64,000 nt of DNA, from contig NC_049980.1 in assembly GCF_000003815.2 (NCBI RefSeq), forward strand, positions 5,832,461 through 5,896,460, read 5' to 3'. The notes under the pieces are model-generated. The model saw nothing but the letters and a program-made list of their open reading frames with translations. It had not been told where the DNA came from and did no database searches. Below are positions 34,501 to 46,844 of this stretch, piece by piece. Numbering within the stretch: position 1 is the stretch's first letter; every line of letters starts with the position of its first letter. The position numbers and the translations under genes were made by a program. The DNA comes from Branchiostoma floridae (lineage: Eukaryota > Chordata > Leptocardii > Amphioxiformes > Branchiostomatidae).

Positions 34501-35559
34501 GTTCACCTTTCTCGAAATATGTTGGATTATGATTTTACCATACACACAAGTTGATAGTTGTTCACCTTGCTCGAAATATGTCAACATCTGTGACCAGCTG
34601 TGACCAGCTGGTAATGTTGTCAACAGCTGTGACCAGCTGGACATGATATGTTTGTTAACTTCGGTCTACTTTGAATATGACAGTATCACCTATCTATGGT
34701 AATTTTATGTAGCTGCGGGCCAATGGCCATTTACGTTTTAAAGGAACATGGTTGGTACTTTTATTATGATAATGCTGTCTTCATAATTATATACTTGTAC
34801 GTTCAGCCTTTTGTCCGAACTCATTTACAGTGTGGATTAAGCAACTTTGAATACAATGATATATCTAACACCATGAAAAGAATCATTATAGGATATAAGC
34901 ACAACGTCACACACCAAAGGAGACAAAACAACCAACATATACCAGACCGACGTCACAGACTATGTTACCTACGGTCACTTGTTTGTCTATATTTCTAGGT
35001 ATATCTTGTAAGATTTCATCCCGGCTGGTACCAGTCCTCGGTTTTGGAATTGTGACCTAAGCCTAACAGACGATTTATCGTGCTTAAGGCAACTTTGCTA
35101 CAGGACCCACAGTTCCCCTCCGGTCTGAAAGATGGGTGCACCTCGAGATTGTCCTATCCAGGGTCCTCAAATAATCTAGTTACAAATAGTGTGTAGAATG
35201 AAAGCCTTGCATCCTTGGTCGGAAGTTCTTCTAGGAGACGGATACTCCAAATAACAAAGCTGCATGTGCTGGAGCCGTCTTATTACGTGTGGCAGTTCCT
35301 GCACCTTTGAGACTATGACCGTCAGTATATGAGAGGGTGGAGAAGGAATTGCACGCACCTCCTTCACCTTAAAATTCATTTGCAAGGTCAGACAAACAGG
35401 TCGAAAAATCGACAGAAGTCTCCGAAAGAAAACAAATAGCCACTAACCCCCCCCCCCCCCGACCTGTAGCCAGACAAGGTTACTGGAGTTAAGTAAGGAG
35501 CAGTCAAGCCAGTTGTAGGCAACGTAAAACTTGACTGTTGATCTACTCCAAACCACCAG
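34501..35559. other. intergenic, no gene recognised
   Basis: Contains repeated CAGCTGTGACCAGCTG blocks at 34585-34640 and a poly-C run at 35449-35460. Open frames here look like chance. Confidence 0.5.
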
Positions 35560-37660
35560 CCAACCGATTAAAGACCCCCCCATATTATGATGTTGACACC
35601 TAATTAAAAAGTAGCTTTTAACCGTTTGCTATAATGATATGACAACTAATTCAATTAGGGAATGAGTGTTTGGGTGTGCGGAAAACATCTTTTGTTCACA
35701 ACATATGCTGTTGACATCTAATTAAAAAGCTTTGACGTCATGACCGCCAAAGACGTAAAAAGTATGTTGTCGACTGAGGATGCTATAATCACAAGTTTGC
35801 TATAATGATATGTCAACTACTTCAATTAGGGGAGGAGTGTTTGGGTGTGTGGAAACGGCTTTTGTTAAAAAAAAAAACTAATTAAAAGTAGCTTTGACCT
35901 CCAAAGACCCGTGTTAGTTCTATATCTCATTAATGACATAACAGTGACCGTTGTTCAACAAGTCAATGGGCCGTTCTTGTAAAATTATATTTTGCCCACT
36001 ATAAAACATCATTTCATCTAATTAAAACACCTGCCATATTCTGAACTTGCTGGGTCTTTGGTAAAAAGTATGTTGTCAATTGAGGATGCTATAATCACAA
36101 GTTTGCTATAATGATATGTCAACTACTTCAATTAGGGAAGGAGTGTTTGGGTCTGCGGAAAACATCTTTTGTTCACAACATATGATGTTGACATCTAATT
36201 AAAAAGTAGCTTTGACCGCCAAAGACCCACTAATGTTAGTTCTATGTCTCATTAAAGACATATTAGTGACCGTTGTTCAACAAGTCAATGGGCGGTTCTT
36301 TTACAATTATATTTTGTGCACCAGAAAACACCATTTCATCTAATTGAAACACCTGCCATGTTCTGAACATGCCGGTTCTTTGGTAAAAAGTATGTTGTCA
36401 ATTGAGGATGCTATAATCACAAGTTTGCTATAATGATATGTCAACTACTTCAATTAGGGAAGGAGTGTTTGGGGGTGCGGAAAACATCTTTTGTTCACAA
36501 CATATGACGTTGACATCTAATTAAAAAGCAGCTTTGATCGCCAAAGACGTAAAAAGTATGTTGTCGACTGAGGATGCTATAATCACAAGTTTGCTATAAT
36601 GATATGTCAACTACTTCAATTAGGGGAGGAGTGTTTGGGTGTGTGGAAAACATCTTTTGTTCACAACATATGATGCTGACACCTAATTAAAAATAGCTTT
36701 GACGTCATGACCGAGAAGACGTAAAAAGTAGCTTTGACCTCCAAAGACCCGTGTTAGTTCTATATCTCATTAATGACATATCAGTGACCGTTGTTCAACA
36801 TGTCAATATGGGCCGTTCTTGTAAAATTACATTTTGCGCACAAGAAAACACCCTTTCGTCTAATTAAAACACCTGCCATATTCTGAACTTGCTGGGTCTT
36901 TGGTAAAAAGTATGTTGTCAATTGAGGATGCTATAATCACAAGTTTGCTATAATGATATGTCAACTACTTCAATTAGGGAAGGAGTGTTTGGGGGTGCGG
37001 AAAACATCTTTTGTTCACAACATATGACGTTGACATCTAATTAAAAAGCAGCTGTGATCGCCAAAGACGTAAAAAGTATGTTGTCGACTGAGGATGCTAT
37101 AATCACAAGTTTGCTATAATGATATGTCAACTACTTCAATTAGGGGAGGAGTGTTTGGGTGTGTGGAAAACATCTTTTGTTCACAACATATGATGCTGAC
37201 ACCTAATTAAAAATAGCTTTGACGTCATGACCGAGAAGACGTAAAAAGTAGCTTTGACCTCCAAAGACCCGTGTTAGTTCTATATCTCATTAATGACATA
37301 TCAGTGACCGTTGTTCAACATGTCAATATGGGCCGTTCTTGTAAAATTACATTTTGCGCACAAGAAAACACCCTTTCGTCTAATTAAAACACCTGCCATA
37401 TTCTGAACTTGCTGGGTCTTTGGTAAAAAGTATGTTGTCAATTGAGGATGCTATAATCACAAGTTTGCTATAATGATATGTCAACTACTTCAATTAGGGA
37501 AGGAGTGTTTGGGTCTGCGGAAAACATGTTTTGTTCAAAACATATGATGTTGACATCTAATTAAAAAGTAGCTTTGACCGCCAAAGACCCGTGTTAGTTC
37601 TATATCTCATTAAAGACATATTAGTGACCTCTGTTCAACAAGTCAATGGGCCGTTCTTGT
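35560..37660. repeat. higher-order tandem array with a near-identical 520-bp unit
   Basis: Units share GCTATAATCACAAGTTTGCT, TGTCAACTACTTCAATTAGG and GTTCACAACATATGATGTTG. Unit starts are 163-360 bp apart, but about 36370-36890 and 36890-37410 are almost identical at a 520-bp period, differing by only one or two bases that I can see. Confidence 0.9.
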
Positions 37661-39029
37661 ACAAACAAGAGCGACATTTAGTTACAGGTTACAAATAAGA
37701 GGATAATTATTCACCATCAGTTAATGGTAAGTATACAGCCGAATAAGTGTCGCCACACTGCAGGCCTTGCCGTAATTATGCCTGAAAAGAGTTCTGCCAA
37801 TAATGCAGTGTAGTATGTTAGACCATATTGTAACAGTGTGGAAACAACAGACGCCTGTCTCATGTGATGGAATTTTCCAACACTAGTTCAAATCGCTTCA
37901 TAAAAGCTGCCATGGGGCACCTGTACAGGGCAAATTTCAGTATTTCCCAACAGGCGCAGCTGACCCATATTTCCAATCCGGGGCCCGGCCCGGCTGTTTG
38001 GTGGCACGAAATATGAAAGTGTGTGTCACGAAATACACACAAATTATATGCTCGTGACAAATTTTTGAAACACCTTGTGTCTTTTACTCTCTTTTATATA
38101 ATACTTTTCGTTTCCACAAACTGCCTGACCGGGAACCGGTTTGGGAAAATGAACTACAATGGACCAACAGTTTTTCATCTACTAGCCTTTACTAAAAAAA
38201 GATTTCTTTTCAAATGTGATCTCCCAAATCTCCACAAGTTTTAATGTTGTTCTTTACAAATCAAAGCTGAAGTTCTTTACATTCAAGGTCATTTGGATTA
38301 ACTTTATATTCAAGGTCATGCCATCTTTCTCAACATGAAGAAATTCACAGTTCAATGTCGCCTAGTATTGATGTTTTTTTTTTATCGTATATTGTTATTG
38401 TGTTACTTCGGCGTTTCGACACCCAATCTTGTTGATAAAGTAATATCTGTGGCGTAATGTGGGAAAAATCATGCTGTGATAAATCCAAAATAAAACTCCA
38501 AACCTAGAATTCATTTTTCTATTCTTGCTATATATAGAGTCATGACATCGTCCTCCACCATTTATTAATCTTTGCAAGCCATGCAAAACAGCGCGCACAC
38601 GCATGCATTTTATGTGTTAGCTTTGGAAGCTTTGGAATGAACATAAAATAATATATAAAAACCACGCATCCCTAATTGTACATGCGTTCTGACTTCCTTT
38701 CACATTTTCCTCTTCACTCTTTTACCAGATGAAATACATCTAGTTTCCGCCTTGCCCCCCCCCCCACGATTCTCCCTGGTTCTTAAAAACACGCGTCAAT
38801 TCCAATTAAGATAAAGATATCTCCTTTAAATATCGTGACGACATATTGCTAATTACGTAAAATCATAGATACTTCCATTTCTGTATAACCTATAAACTTG
38901 CATAACCAGGATCTTCCGTATCAATCTAACGTCTATACCTTGCTAAGCACTACGTTGACTTATGATATGAGTGAATATACATAAAGTCTAGTAGTGGTGA
39001 GTCGCAGAGCAGTCGCTACTTCCAAATGT
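37661..39029. other. intergenic, no gene recognised
   Basis: AT-rich sequence with a poly-C tract near 38755-38765. No conserved frame, RNA gene or clear element seen. Confidence 0.5.
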
Positions 39030-39981
39030 TTAACCCTATTCAGACCGGGGGGGGGGGGGCTTTTGAGGCCCGCGCTAACTTCGATGTCCTATAACGCCAG
39101 AACGCTAGAGCCACCAAATTTGGTGAGTTTTCCTAAAATATTGTTGGCAACAATTTTACGAAGTTCGACAAATATTTCCATTTTTCTTGTTGCCATGGCA
39201 ACCGTTTGTTGACAGGCAGTTTTGCCAAAAATCAATATTTTTGGTTCTAACTATGTATTTTTCACATTTATTTGCTATATTACTGCGATTTTGTTACATC
39301 AATAAAATCTTATATTATTCAGCATATCTTTCATAATTGTATATGCATAAATTATGCTAATTTGATGACGTCATCAGCCCAAAATCCAAGATGGCGGACC
39401 GAATGGCCAGATCAATAATAACAAGCTAATTATCCCTTAAAATTTGTAACTACCTGGTATTTTTCATCAAAAACCATCTAAATGAATGAATTTAGTCTAT
39501 TTCCATTGCCCTTTGTGATTATTTGTTGCAAAAATTGTATTTTTCAAAATTCAAGGTGGTGGATATAATATGGCGGGGCCCAACTCGTATCTTAGATGTG
39601 CATGACGTCATGTTATGACGTCATATTGACGTCATTGATGTTGCTATTGGCAACGCAAGTCGTAATAAACATTATTATTCTGTTATCTGCACTTGTTGTT
39701 ACATTTTTGTAGCATAACTTGAAGTTTTCTGAGAATACCCATTTTTCATGGGTTTGGCCAATATAATCAAATTAATGACGTCATAATTACGTCATCTTAC
39801 GTCAACGTAGCATCAAACATCACGTACTTCTCAGATATTATGTCGAAATTATGTCCTAAAAATTTGGTGGCCTTACGGCACGTCGTTTTAGAGTTATAGG
39901 ACTTAGAAGTGGAGGGCCTCAAAAGCCCCCCCCCCCCCCGGTCCAGGGATGACCAAAAAAGCCCGGTCTGAATAGGGTTAA
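39030..39981. mobile_element. TTAA-flanked nonautonomous element (piggyBac-like ends)
   Basis: The element 39034-39977 begins CCCTATTCAGACCGGG and ends with the inverse, and both sides carry TTAA, the piggyBac-type target duplication; the CCC start also fits. Inside each end lies a G/C run and a diverged inverted copy of CCTATAACGCC / GAGTTATAGG. No transposase frame. Confidence 0.8.
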
Positions 39982-40305
39982 CTCAAAATATTCTAAATAA
40001 ATCAAACTATTCTAAATTACTTGGCTACATCTCATTCGCCTTTGTCTGCTTGCTTGCTTCTTTGTGTGTGCATGGTATAACATTGCGCGACAATGTATAG
40101 CAACTTGAATTATTACATATATTGTACTATACAAATCCACAAGCAGATGTTAGGGTGAATGGTCGTAGCATTTTCCGATGGCCGTGTCTGTTAGTTAGCC
40201 ACAGTGTGGGACTGAGACAGAATGTCGGCCATCAAAAAAGTTTACAATCTTTCACCCAACATCGGCCTGAAGGCCCCAGAAGGCCTCAGGTAAAAGTTGT
40301 TCTGC

Positions 40306-41756
40306 TCATGTCTGCACGGACATCTCCGTGCCTGTGTCTTCGACCTGACGCGGTGGCATTTTGGGACCGTATAGGATAAACAACACAACGGCAACCGCAA
40401 GAAGCACAAGCCCTAAGGTGATGCCAACTGCCATTCCGATCACACGCGGAGACACGCCGCTCTGTGCCGCTACGCCGCACTCTCCCATGTCGCTTCCTCC
40501 ATCCGTCCCTACAGGGGAGGTACATAATTAAGGGTTAATGCCCCGCCTGGAGGTGTATACGGTGCCATAATTCATGGTCAGTTCCCATAACCACCGTTAT
40601 AGGACTTCGTCGTTTTCAATGTTATAGATATGAAGTGCGCAATCAGATACAATGTTACAATTATAGCTTCTGCTCTTCTGACTACAAGCGAAGTGCATGA
40701 TGAAATATGTAGGTCATAATTGGAAAAAAAGGGGTGCTGTCGAGAAGTTCACGGGCTGTTTTTGTCACTTTTGGGCTTGACCCGGCCCTATATACGTGGC
40801 CCCGTGGGACGCGCGGGCGGGACCAGTATTTTTTAAAACTCGGAATTAAGTTTAAAATTAACCCGGGCCCGGGGACTCGACAATGAATAGACGTCGCGAT
40901 CCAATCGTGAATACACCCACAACACCCCCACCCGCGTATACGGCACTCGACTCAGACAAATTTGTGGTTTCGGAGCCGGCGCTATTGTGACCTAAGCATA
41001 AGGCAGGGGTACCGGTGTCACTGCAAGTATAGCCACCCAACCGGGCGGACAACCCGACATCCTGCATGCATGTATCTCTGTTATATACTTTGTCTGACCC
41101 TTGCCTCTTCCCTCATGACCTCAATGAAAAGCGGCCTGCATGCCGATTTGAGCTTTCATGAATAAATAAAGGTTCAAACAAACAAAAAAATGTAACCGCC
41201 TTCACCGGCGTTTCTAGGGCCTTGGTGGAAGTTTTTTTTTTGGGTGAGGTGGGTGGGTGGCGTCGATTCGCAATTTCTATCCGGCAATACGACGGGAAAG
41301 GAAAAATGCCGGGAGAGGAATACATACCGGGGGAGTGCTAGGGCCGGTACACTCCCCCCGGTATATATTTATCTCCCGGCATTTTTCCTTTCCCGGCATA
41401 TTATCCTTTCCCGTCGTATTCCCTCATAAAAATCGCAAATCGACGCCTCCGCCACCTCACCCCCCCCTCCAAAAAAAAACAACAACATCCGCCAAGGCCC
41501 TAGAGACGCCAGTGAATGAGGCTACATGCATGCAAGTAGATATCCAACTCAGTGTGCCAAATTCCACATTATGATAGAAGGAAATGCCCTACCTTCTTCG
41601 TGAAGCTCCTGGTAGTCGTATCCTAACTCCGTGGATCGTTTGAATATGGTGGCGTGACTGTACGGCGGGAAGATCGGCACGATGTACTCATTGCGGCTGT
41701 GGCCGGGCGAGGCACCTGTCTCCGGTTGATTGTTGATCAAATCATTGGTCCTAAAT

Positions 41757-41795
<39 letters not shown>

Positions 41796-44700
41796 CTTTC
41801 TCCGGCTGAGCCGAGTCCTTACTGTGGGTTCTGGATAAATGTTGATATATAGTAATGTTTACCTCGGGTGGGTACTGGTACAGAAAATTCAGGTACAGGT
41901 ACGGGTCAGGTCCATACGGTCAGGTCTAGATAGTACGTCCAGACCTGAACCTGTATAAACTTATGAATGGGCGATGCTCAAAACAATGGTCAATTTCACT
42001 ACAAATGATTCTGTTTAAAGTACCCGACGTCCATTGGCGTTTTAAATTCTATCTTCATTTAAACAATACTAACTGCCTCTGCTTTAGACCAAGTTTGGCC
42101 GTAGAAACTCTCCTCTACTTCGCTCTTGGTCTTAAGTTTCTTCGACCTGTAAGCCCCCAAACACGTGAAGGTCTGTCGGTATAATCTGTTCATTTTCTAA
42201 TCGGTCTAACATCCGGTCACTGATTTTTTCAAGTCCGTTTTTCTCTGGACAGGCCCAGCAAAACTGGTTTTGTACCGGGATATCGCACCGGTACCCACCC
42301 CTAATGTACACATTTTCGGCTAGCCTCCATAGCAGGCTGCATAGTTGGTTTGAGATCGGACGTTGAATGATGTTGCTAAAGCTAAGGGCACAACCCGCCG
42401 TACATGCAATTTGTCCGTACGTTTTTTGGGGGAGGCCACGTCCGCCACGTATTTTTGAAAACGTGGGAAACGATTGGCAAGAGCAGGGAGGGGGTAGCCA
42501 ACGCACGGCACACAAAGTTTTGCCTGCATGTAAAGTTCTACCGCGTGTCTGCGTGCTCCAAAATCCATCGGATTCCCTACGAGTTCGTACGGAGGGGATA
42601 CTTACCACTTACGGATCCCAAAAGATTGCCCATGTTTTGACACGTAGACAGCACGTATTTGCATGTACGGCGGGTTGTGCCCTTAGCTAAACGGAAGCCA
42701 TCGGGAATCAGGACGCATTGCGTAAATCAGCAAAGAACTGCAGTGTCAATACGCCGGCTGTGGTACCTGATCTTCCTTCCATACTATAACATTAATTAGA
42801 AGACTTCCTGGGTCACCATCCTTCTTATGCTTCGGTCACAATCGGAATAAGGAAAAAGGGTTGCCACTTTAGGGTGTGACCCCTATGCGGTCCTTGCAAC
42901 ACCCTGTGGTTACCGGGGTATATTGGGCACGACTGGGCCCCGGGTTGATTTAAAATCGGATTTAAAATCAACCAGGGACCCAGTAACAAAGAAACGCCGT
43001 AACCTACCCGTTACGAGAGGAACTCCTACACCCGCGGTATGCTGAGGGCACCGGTGCAAATGTTACCCAAGCATAATACGGAAAATCACACATCTTTGCC
43101 AACAATCACATATCTTTGACACAACATTCACCCTCATGCACGAAAACGAAATGGAGACATTTTATCAGAGAAGAACACTCACCCGTATCGACGAATCCAC
43201 GTCTCGAACAAGCGGTCGACGTTGCAGTGGTGCAGAAAGAAGATGGGGTCGTTCGCTGCGGAGGGGACATCAGACATCGTGCCGTCCAGGTAAATGTGCA
43301 CGTGGTTGTGCAGGGTGTGAGCTCCAGGAACCGTTACTGTACCGTTTGTTCTGTAAAGGGAGGAAACTCAGAGTTGAGCGATATCTACGCGAACAGCCAT
43401 GGCATAGCTGATCATGAACCTACATTATCATATAGCCAGTCGCCGCGGACCAATCAGAAGGCCCCGCTCCACGTTGATTATGACGCCGTAACACATAGAT
43501 TCCGGCCAGGCCGGTGTGTATCGCTCCTTCTGGTTTGTCAGAATGAATCGACACCGGCACCGGTGTTGATTTGCATCGACACTGGCACCAGTGTCGATGC
43601 GAATTGACACCGGTGCCGGTGTCGATTCATTCTGACAAACCAGAAGGAGCGATAAGTAAGGGATATGCAGGTATTGTCCAATCAAAAGGAGCAAAACATA
43701 TGGCAGAGCAAAGGGAATAGGTACAGACTGCAAGGGGGAAATGGCTCCTTCTGTTAACATTGAGTTTTGTTGTTCTAAAAAGCCAAAGACTGCAATGTTT
43801 TTGAATATCTTCTGTGGGAATCATGGTTTCAAAATGCAATCTGTAATCTCCTTACAAAAATGTACCAAAGAACAAATGTGAATTTTTTAGAAATTCGACA
43901 AAGGAATTCACACTGTATAGTACCAAGGGATCTATGCGTCATACAGGAGTTTGCAAGTTTGGGTAGGCTATATGATAATAACGTTAATGACCCGCCTGTT
44001 CCTCGGTGTGCATGCCAGCATGGTGTCATAACGCCTGGTCCTTTGCTATAACCACCGAATAAAACCACCGAGTGGGCGAAGCATATACACCTCGGGGCGG
44101 ATCATTAACCCTTAAGTAACATCTGCGATAAACATATTTGAAAGTAAAATACCAAATACCAAATAATGACATTTCACTGAATGTTTCCTTCAATGATTTT
44201 CAGCTTCTTTATAACGTGCAACTATGACACGTACGGGTTACCATCTAAGGTTCCAGGTCTATATAGAGAACTGTTAAACGTACGACTTACGATACCCCAT
44301 ACTTACTTCCTTATATGTTGTTCCAATGAACAAAAGACGTGTATGCTGACCTGAACCTTAGCGACATTGTGCCATGCAAAATTGAAAAAGTTGATAAAAA
44401 GTAGAAATAATTATTTGCTCACGTGGTTTGCCGGTTCTTGCCGGTGCTGGTGTCGGCATACCCCTCCAGCAGGTTCCGGAAGCTGCAGTCGGAGATCCTG
44501 CCGTAAGGAGGCGTGTCGTACGTAGAGAAACGAAGGGCGAAGTCCACCTCGGTTGTATAGGGCAGCCTGGCCATTGACTCTCCGAGGCTGTCCGTATCCG
44601 CGTTCCCAGGGTTTCGCTTCAGCTTTCCTGTCCCTTCCGTCACATTGCACGGTTTGGTGTGGGTCCTGTTGGTGGCTTCGTCAAACGAGGGTAGGTCAAC

Positions 44701-46083
44701 GCAGATGGTCTCCCAATTGGCGAAGACAGACCCCGTGTCCAGGTTGCCGTCCGGGTCGTTTTTGCCGACGTAGTCGTTGGTGCAGATGTCGCACTGGTTG
44801 TCCTCCGCAGCGCTCCAGTCCCAATACGGCAAGGTCCAGTCGGAGTCGTCGTTGACTTCCTGCACGGCCCGCTCAAACTCCAGCACGTACGCGCGGTGCC
44901 ATGTGGGAAAACCGACACCCTCGTGCGCGAAGTCCAGGAAGCACTCATTTTTCTCCTTACAGATTTCTGTTAGATTTGATATCAAAATTGAAAAAAAGAA
45001 ATTCAATGTCTACTCTGAATCTTTAATTCTTAGTCATACAACACTAACTTGAGTTAACGGACGAAATCTCTGACATCCAAAAACTTATACGAGCGCAAAA
45101 AAGGATTCCTAAATTTTTTATTGATTGATTGATTGAGTGAGTGAGTGAGTGAGTGATTGAGTGAGTGAGTGAGTGAGTGAGTGATTGATTGAGTGAGTGA
45201 GTGAGTGAGTGAGTGAGTGAGTGAGTGAGTGAGTGAGTGAGTGAGTGAGTGAGTGAGTGAGTGAGTGAGTGAGTGAGTGAGTGAGTGAGTGTTATTCCTG
45301 GTGTACGTAAAATAATTGTATGTGTTCGTCTCTCAAAATATCGTGAACAACTTTGCAGTTTTAAAGGGATGTTAACACATGTGCAATGCAATTAATTGAT
45401 CATTTCTATTAGTTACTGTCGAAGTAACTGTAGTAGTGCAATTCAGTGCAATGTGAATATGATCAGTTTGTCTGGTGAAATAATGAAGCAAACCAAACAG
45501 TATCAATACCTGCACTGGCGGGTGGCATGGTTGCTCGGCTGGCGTAGTAATGCGTTGCCATGAAGAAGTCCCACACAGAGAGGCTGGCGAAGTCTTGGCT
45601 TCCCCTGATGTTTTCTTTGAATTCCAGAGCATAAACGAAGTCACTGGTAGTGTACTTCGTGTTGTTAAAGTAGCGCTGGAACTTGCTTCTCTCCTCATCG
45701 TTAAGATTCAGAATGTTCTTTCGCACAGCTGGCTTCTGTTTTATGCTGCAGTCGTCCCCACTGTATCCCCAGATGCACCTGGTACAGTCGTATCCCATGA
45801 AGTTGCCCTCACACGCGCAGGTCCTTCCAAAGAAAACTGTAGGCCAGCGGCGCCGGTCGTCCACTTCGTACTCGTTAATCCTAACGGAGTTTTCCACGTC
45901 GGGAATGTGGGTGTCGTTGCAGTGCCCCCGCCCAGGCCCACCACACGGCTCGGTGAAGCCCTGCGGAATGGGGCAGCACTCTTTGATCTCCAATAAGTCG
46001 TCGCTGATGCACACCCGCGGAAACTGTGCGTCACCGCGGCTGAAAATTACAACCAACACGATCAGTAGGCCAAGCGCTTTCAT
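40306..46083 (-). CDS. tyrosinase-family copper oxidase, five exons
   Basis: A type 3 copper enzyme predicted to oxidise phenols (tyrosine or DOPA) on the melanin pathway, in a secretory or melanosome-like compartment. Exons (- strand): 46083-45510, 44966-44423, 43350-43183, 41750-41593, 40508-40306; GT-AG junctions and phases (1,2,2,1) agree, giving 548 residues. Seen: signal peptide MKALGLLIVLVVIFSRGDA; Cys-rich EGF-like region; copper A ligands H178 (MATHYY), H206 (FAHEG) and H215 (WHR); copper B ligands H387 and H391 (HNHVH) and H414 (FLHHCNVD); a GYDYQEL segment as in vertebrate tyrosinase; a C-terminal helix and a short polar tail. All six copper histidines are present, so an active enzyme is expected. 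Whether it is tyrosinase proper or a TYRP-like paralogue needs a tree. An upstream in-frame Met would add residues before the signal peptide and is less likely. Confidence 0.93.
40538..40604. repeat. partial MITE end (GGGTTAATGCCCCGCC family)
   Basis: TTAAGGGTTAATGCCCCGCC and GAGGTGTATAC match the ends of the element at 43979-44113. It is in tyrosinase intron 4; the other end is not clear. Confidence 0.5.
41203..41514. mobile_element. foldback MITE in tyrosinase intron 4
   Basis: The ends CACCGGCGTTTCTAGGGCC and GGCCCTAGAGACGCCAGTG form inverted repeats of about 27 bp. The centre is a second palindrome built on GACGGGAAAGGAAAAATGCC. About 312 bp, almost wholly self-complementary. Confidence 0.8.
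41757..41796. repeat. (AATC)n microsatellite
   Basis: About ten tandem AATC units directly before exon 4 of the tyrosinase gene. Confidence 0.9.
42381..42687. mobile_element. MITE with perfect 29-bp inverted repeats in tyrosinase intron 3
   Basis: The left end GCTAAGGGCACAACCCGCCG (42381 on) and its inverse ending at 42687 match over 29 bases without mismatch. TAAA lies on both flanks as a possible 4-bp target duplication. Superfamily unclear; noncoding. The perfect ends suggest a recent insertion. Confidence 0.85.
43521..43653. repeat. 133-bp near-perfect palindrome in tyrosinase intron 2
   Basis: Two arms of about 66 bases, starting ATCGCTCCTTCTGGTTTGTC, pair with about three mismatches and essentially no loop. 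The centre is rich in GACACCGGTGCCGGTG-type repeats, themselves self-complementary. Confidence 0.9.
43979..44113. mobile_element. short MITE in tyrosinase intron 2
   Basis: Left end CGTTAATGACCCGCCTG with CCTCGGTGTGCATGC pairs with right end GCATATACACCTCGGGGCGG and ATCATTAACCC. About 135 bp. A related end is at 40538. Confidence 0.6.
45121..45292. repeat. (GAGT)n/(GATT)n microsatellite
   Basis: About 43 tetranucleotide units, mostly GAGT with GATT interruptions, in intron 1 of the tyrosinase gene. Confidence 0.95.
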
Positions 46084-46840
46084 GGTGAGATACTCGACTC
46101 CGTGCTCGTCTATCGTCGTGACTGATCCCAACTGTAAGAAGCTAGAGACTGACGCGTTCCCGAGCAATCCACGCTTTATATAGCTTTAGTTGATAGAAAG
46201 GATGGTCTTAGATTGTAAATCATGCATGTAGTATTTGCACTCCTTTGTGTGACCCCTTAATTAGTGCCATTTGGTTGTGTGGTCTGTCATAAAGACCACT
46301 ATAAGTTTCTGTCGTAACTTGTAAGGCAAGCGCAAAATAGTTAATGACACCTTGCATGCAGGTGGCAACCTGATGTGACGTCGTCGTCGACAACGACGGA
46401 CAGCCTTAAGCACAGGTGGCAAGGAAAGCCATGTTTCAACTTTAAAAGAGATCTTAAGGCTTTGGGTGGTGGACAGAATGGCGCTACAATCATTGATGAC
46501 AAGACCCAATGAATCAAAAGTAGACGGATAATTGATTCGATAAGGATACCAGTTAGGTCTTTTGTGTACTTGGCCTTGAGTTATTTTCAGCACTTAAAAA
46601 AACTGTCTCTCTATGAGTATACGACAATAACTCCACTATTATCATATTTTGTGGAGCCTACATTTAATTTATCATAAATCATATGACTGAAGAAAAACTA
46701 CAATAGTTGCTAATTGCACAACGTTTGAACAGATCACATAACTAACTATATCCGGTGAAGTTTTATCTATCGGTTGTATTCCTCTTTTTTGGGTTGCCTT
46801 GCTCACTCTAAAATTCGGGCCCTTGGGAAAAATTTTGGCC
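46084..46840. other. upstream flank of the tyrosinase gene
   Basis: Presumed promoter region on the - strand; TATATA at about 46176-46180 is a weak TATA candidate some 95 bases before the ATG. Nothing else recognised. Confidence 0.4.
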
Positions 46841-46844
46841 GCAG

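Noticed and set aside
34696-34998. 100-codon open frame with hydrophobic segments
   Set aside because: No recognisable domain, no splice partners, AT-rich intergenic setting.
42132-42690. open frames of 82-158 codons in tyrosinase intron 3
   Set aside because: They overlap the MITE at 42381-42687 and have no domain; the conserved tyrosinase exons lie on either side.
46084-46167. upstream Met (46167) as the tyrosinase start
   Set aside because: The Met at 46083 is directly followed by a standard signal peptide; the longer start would bury it.
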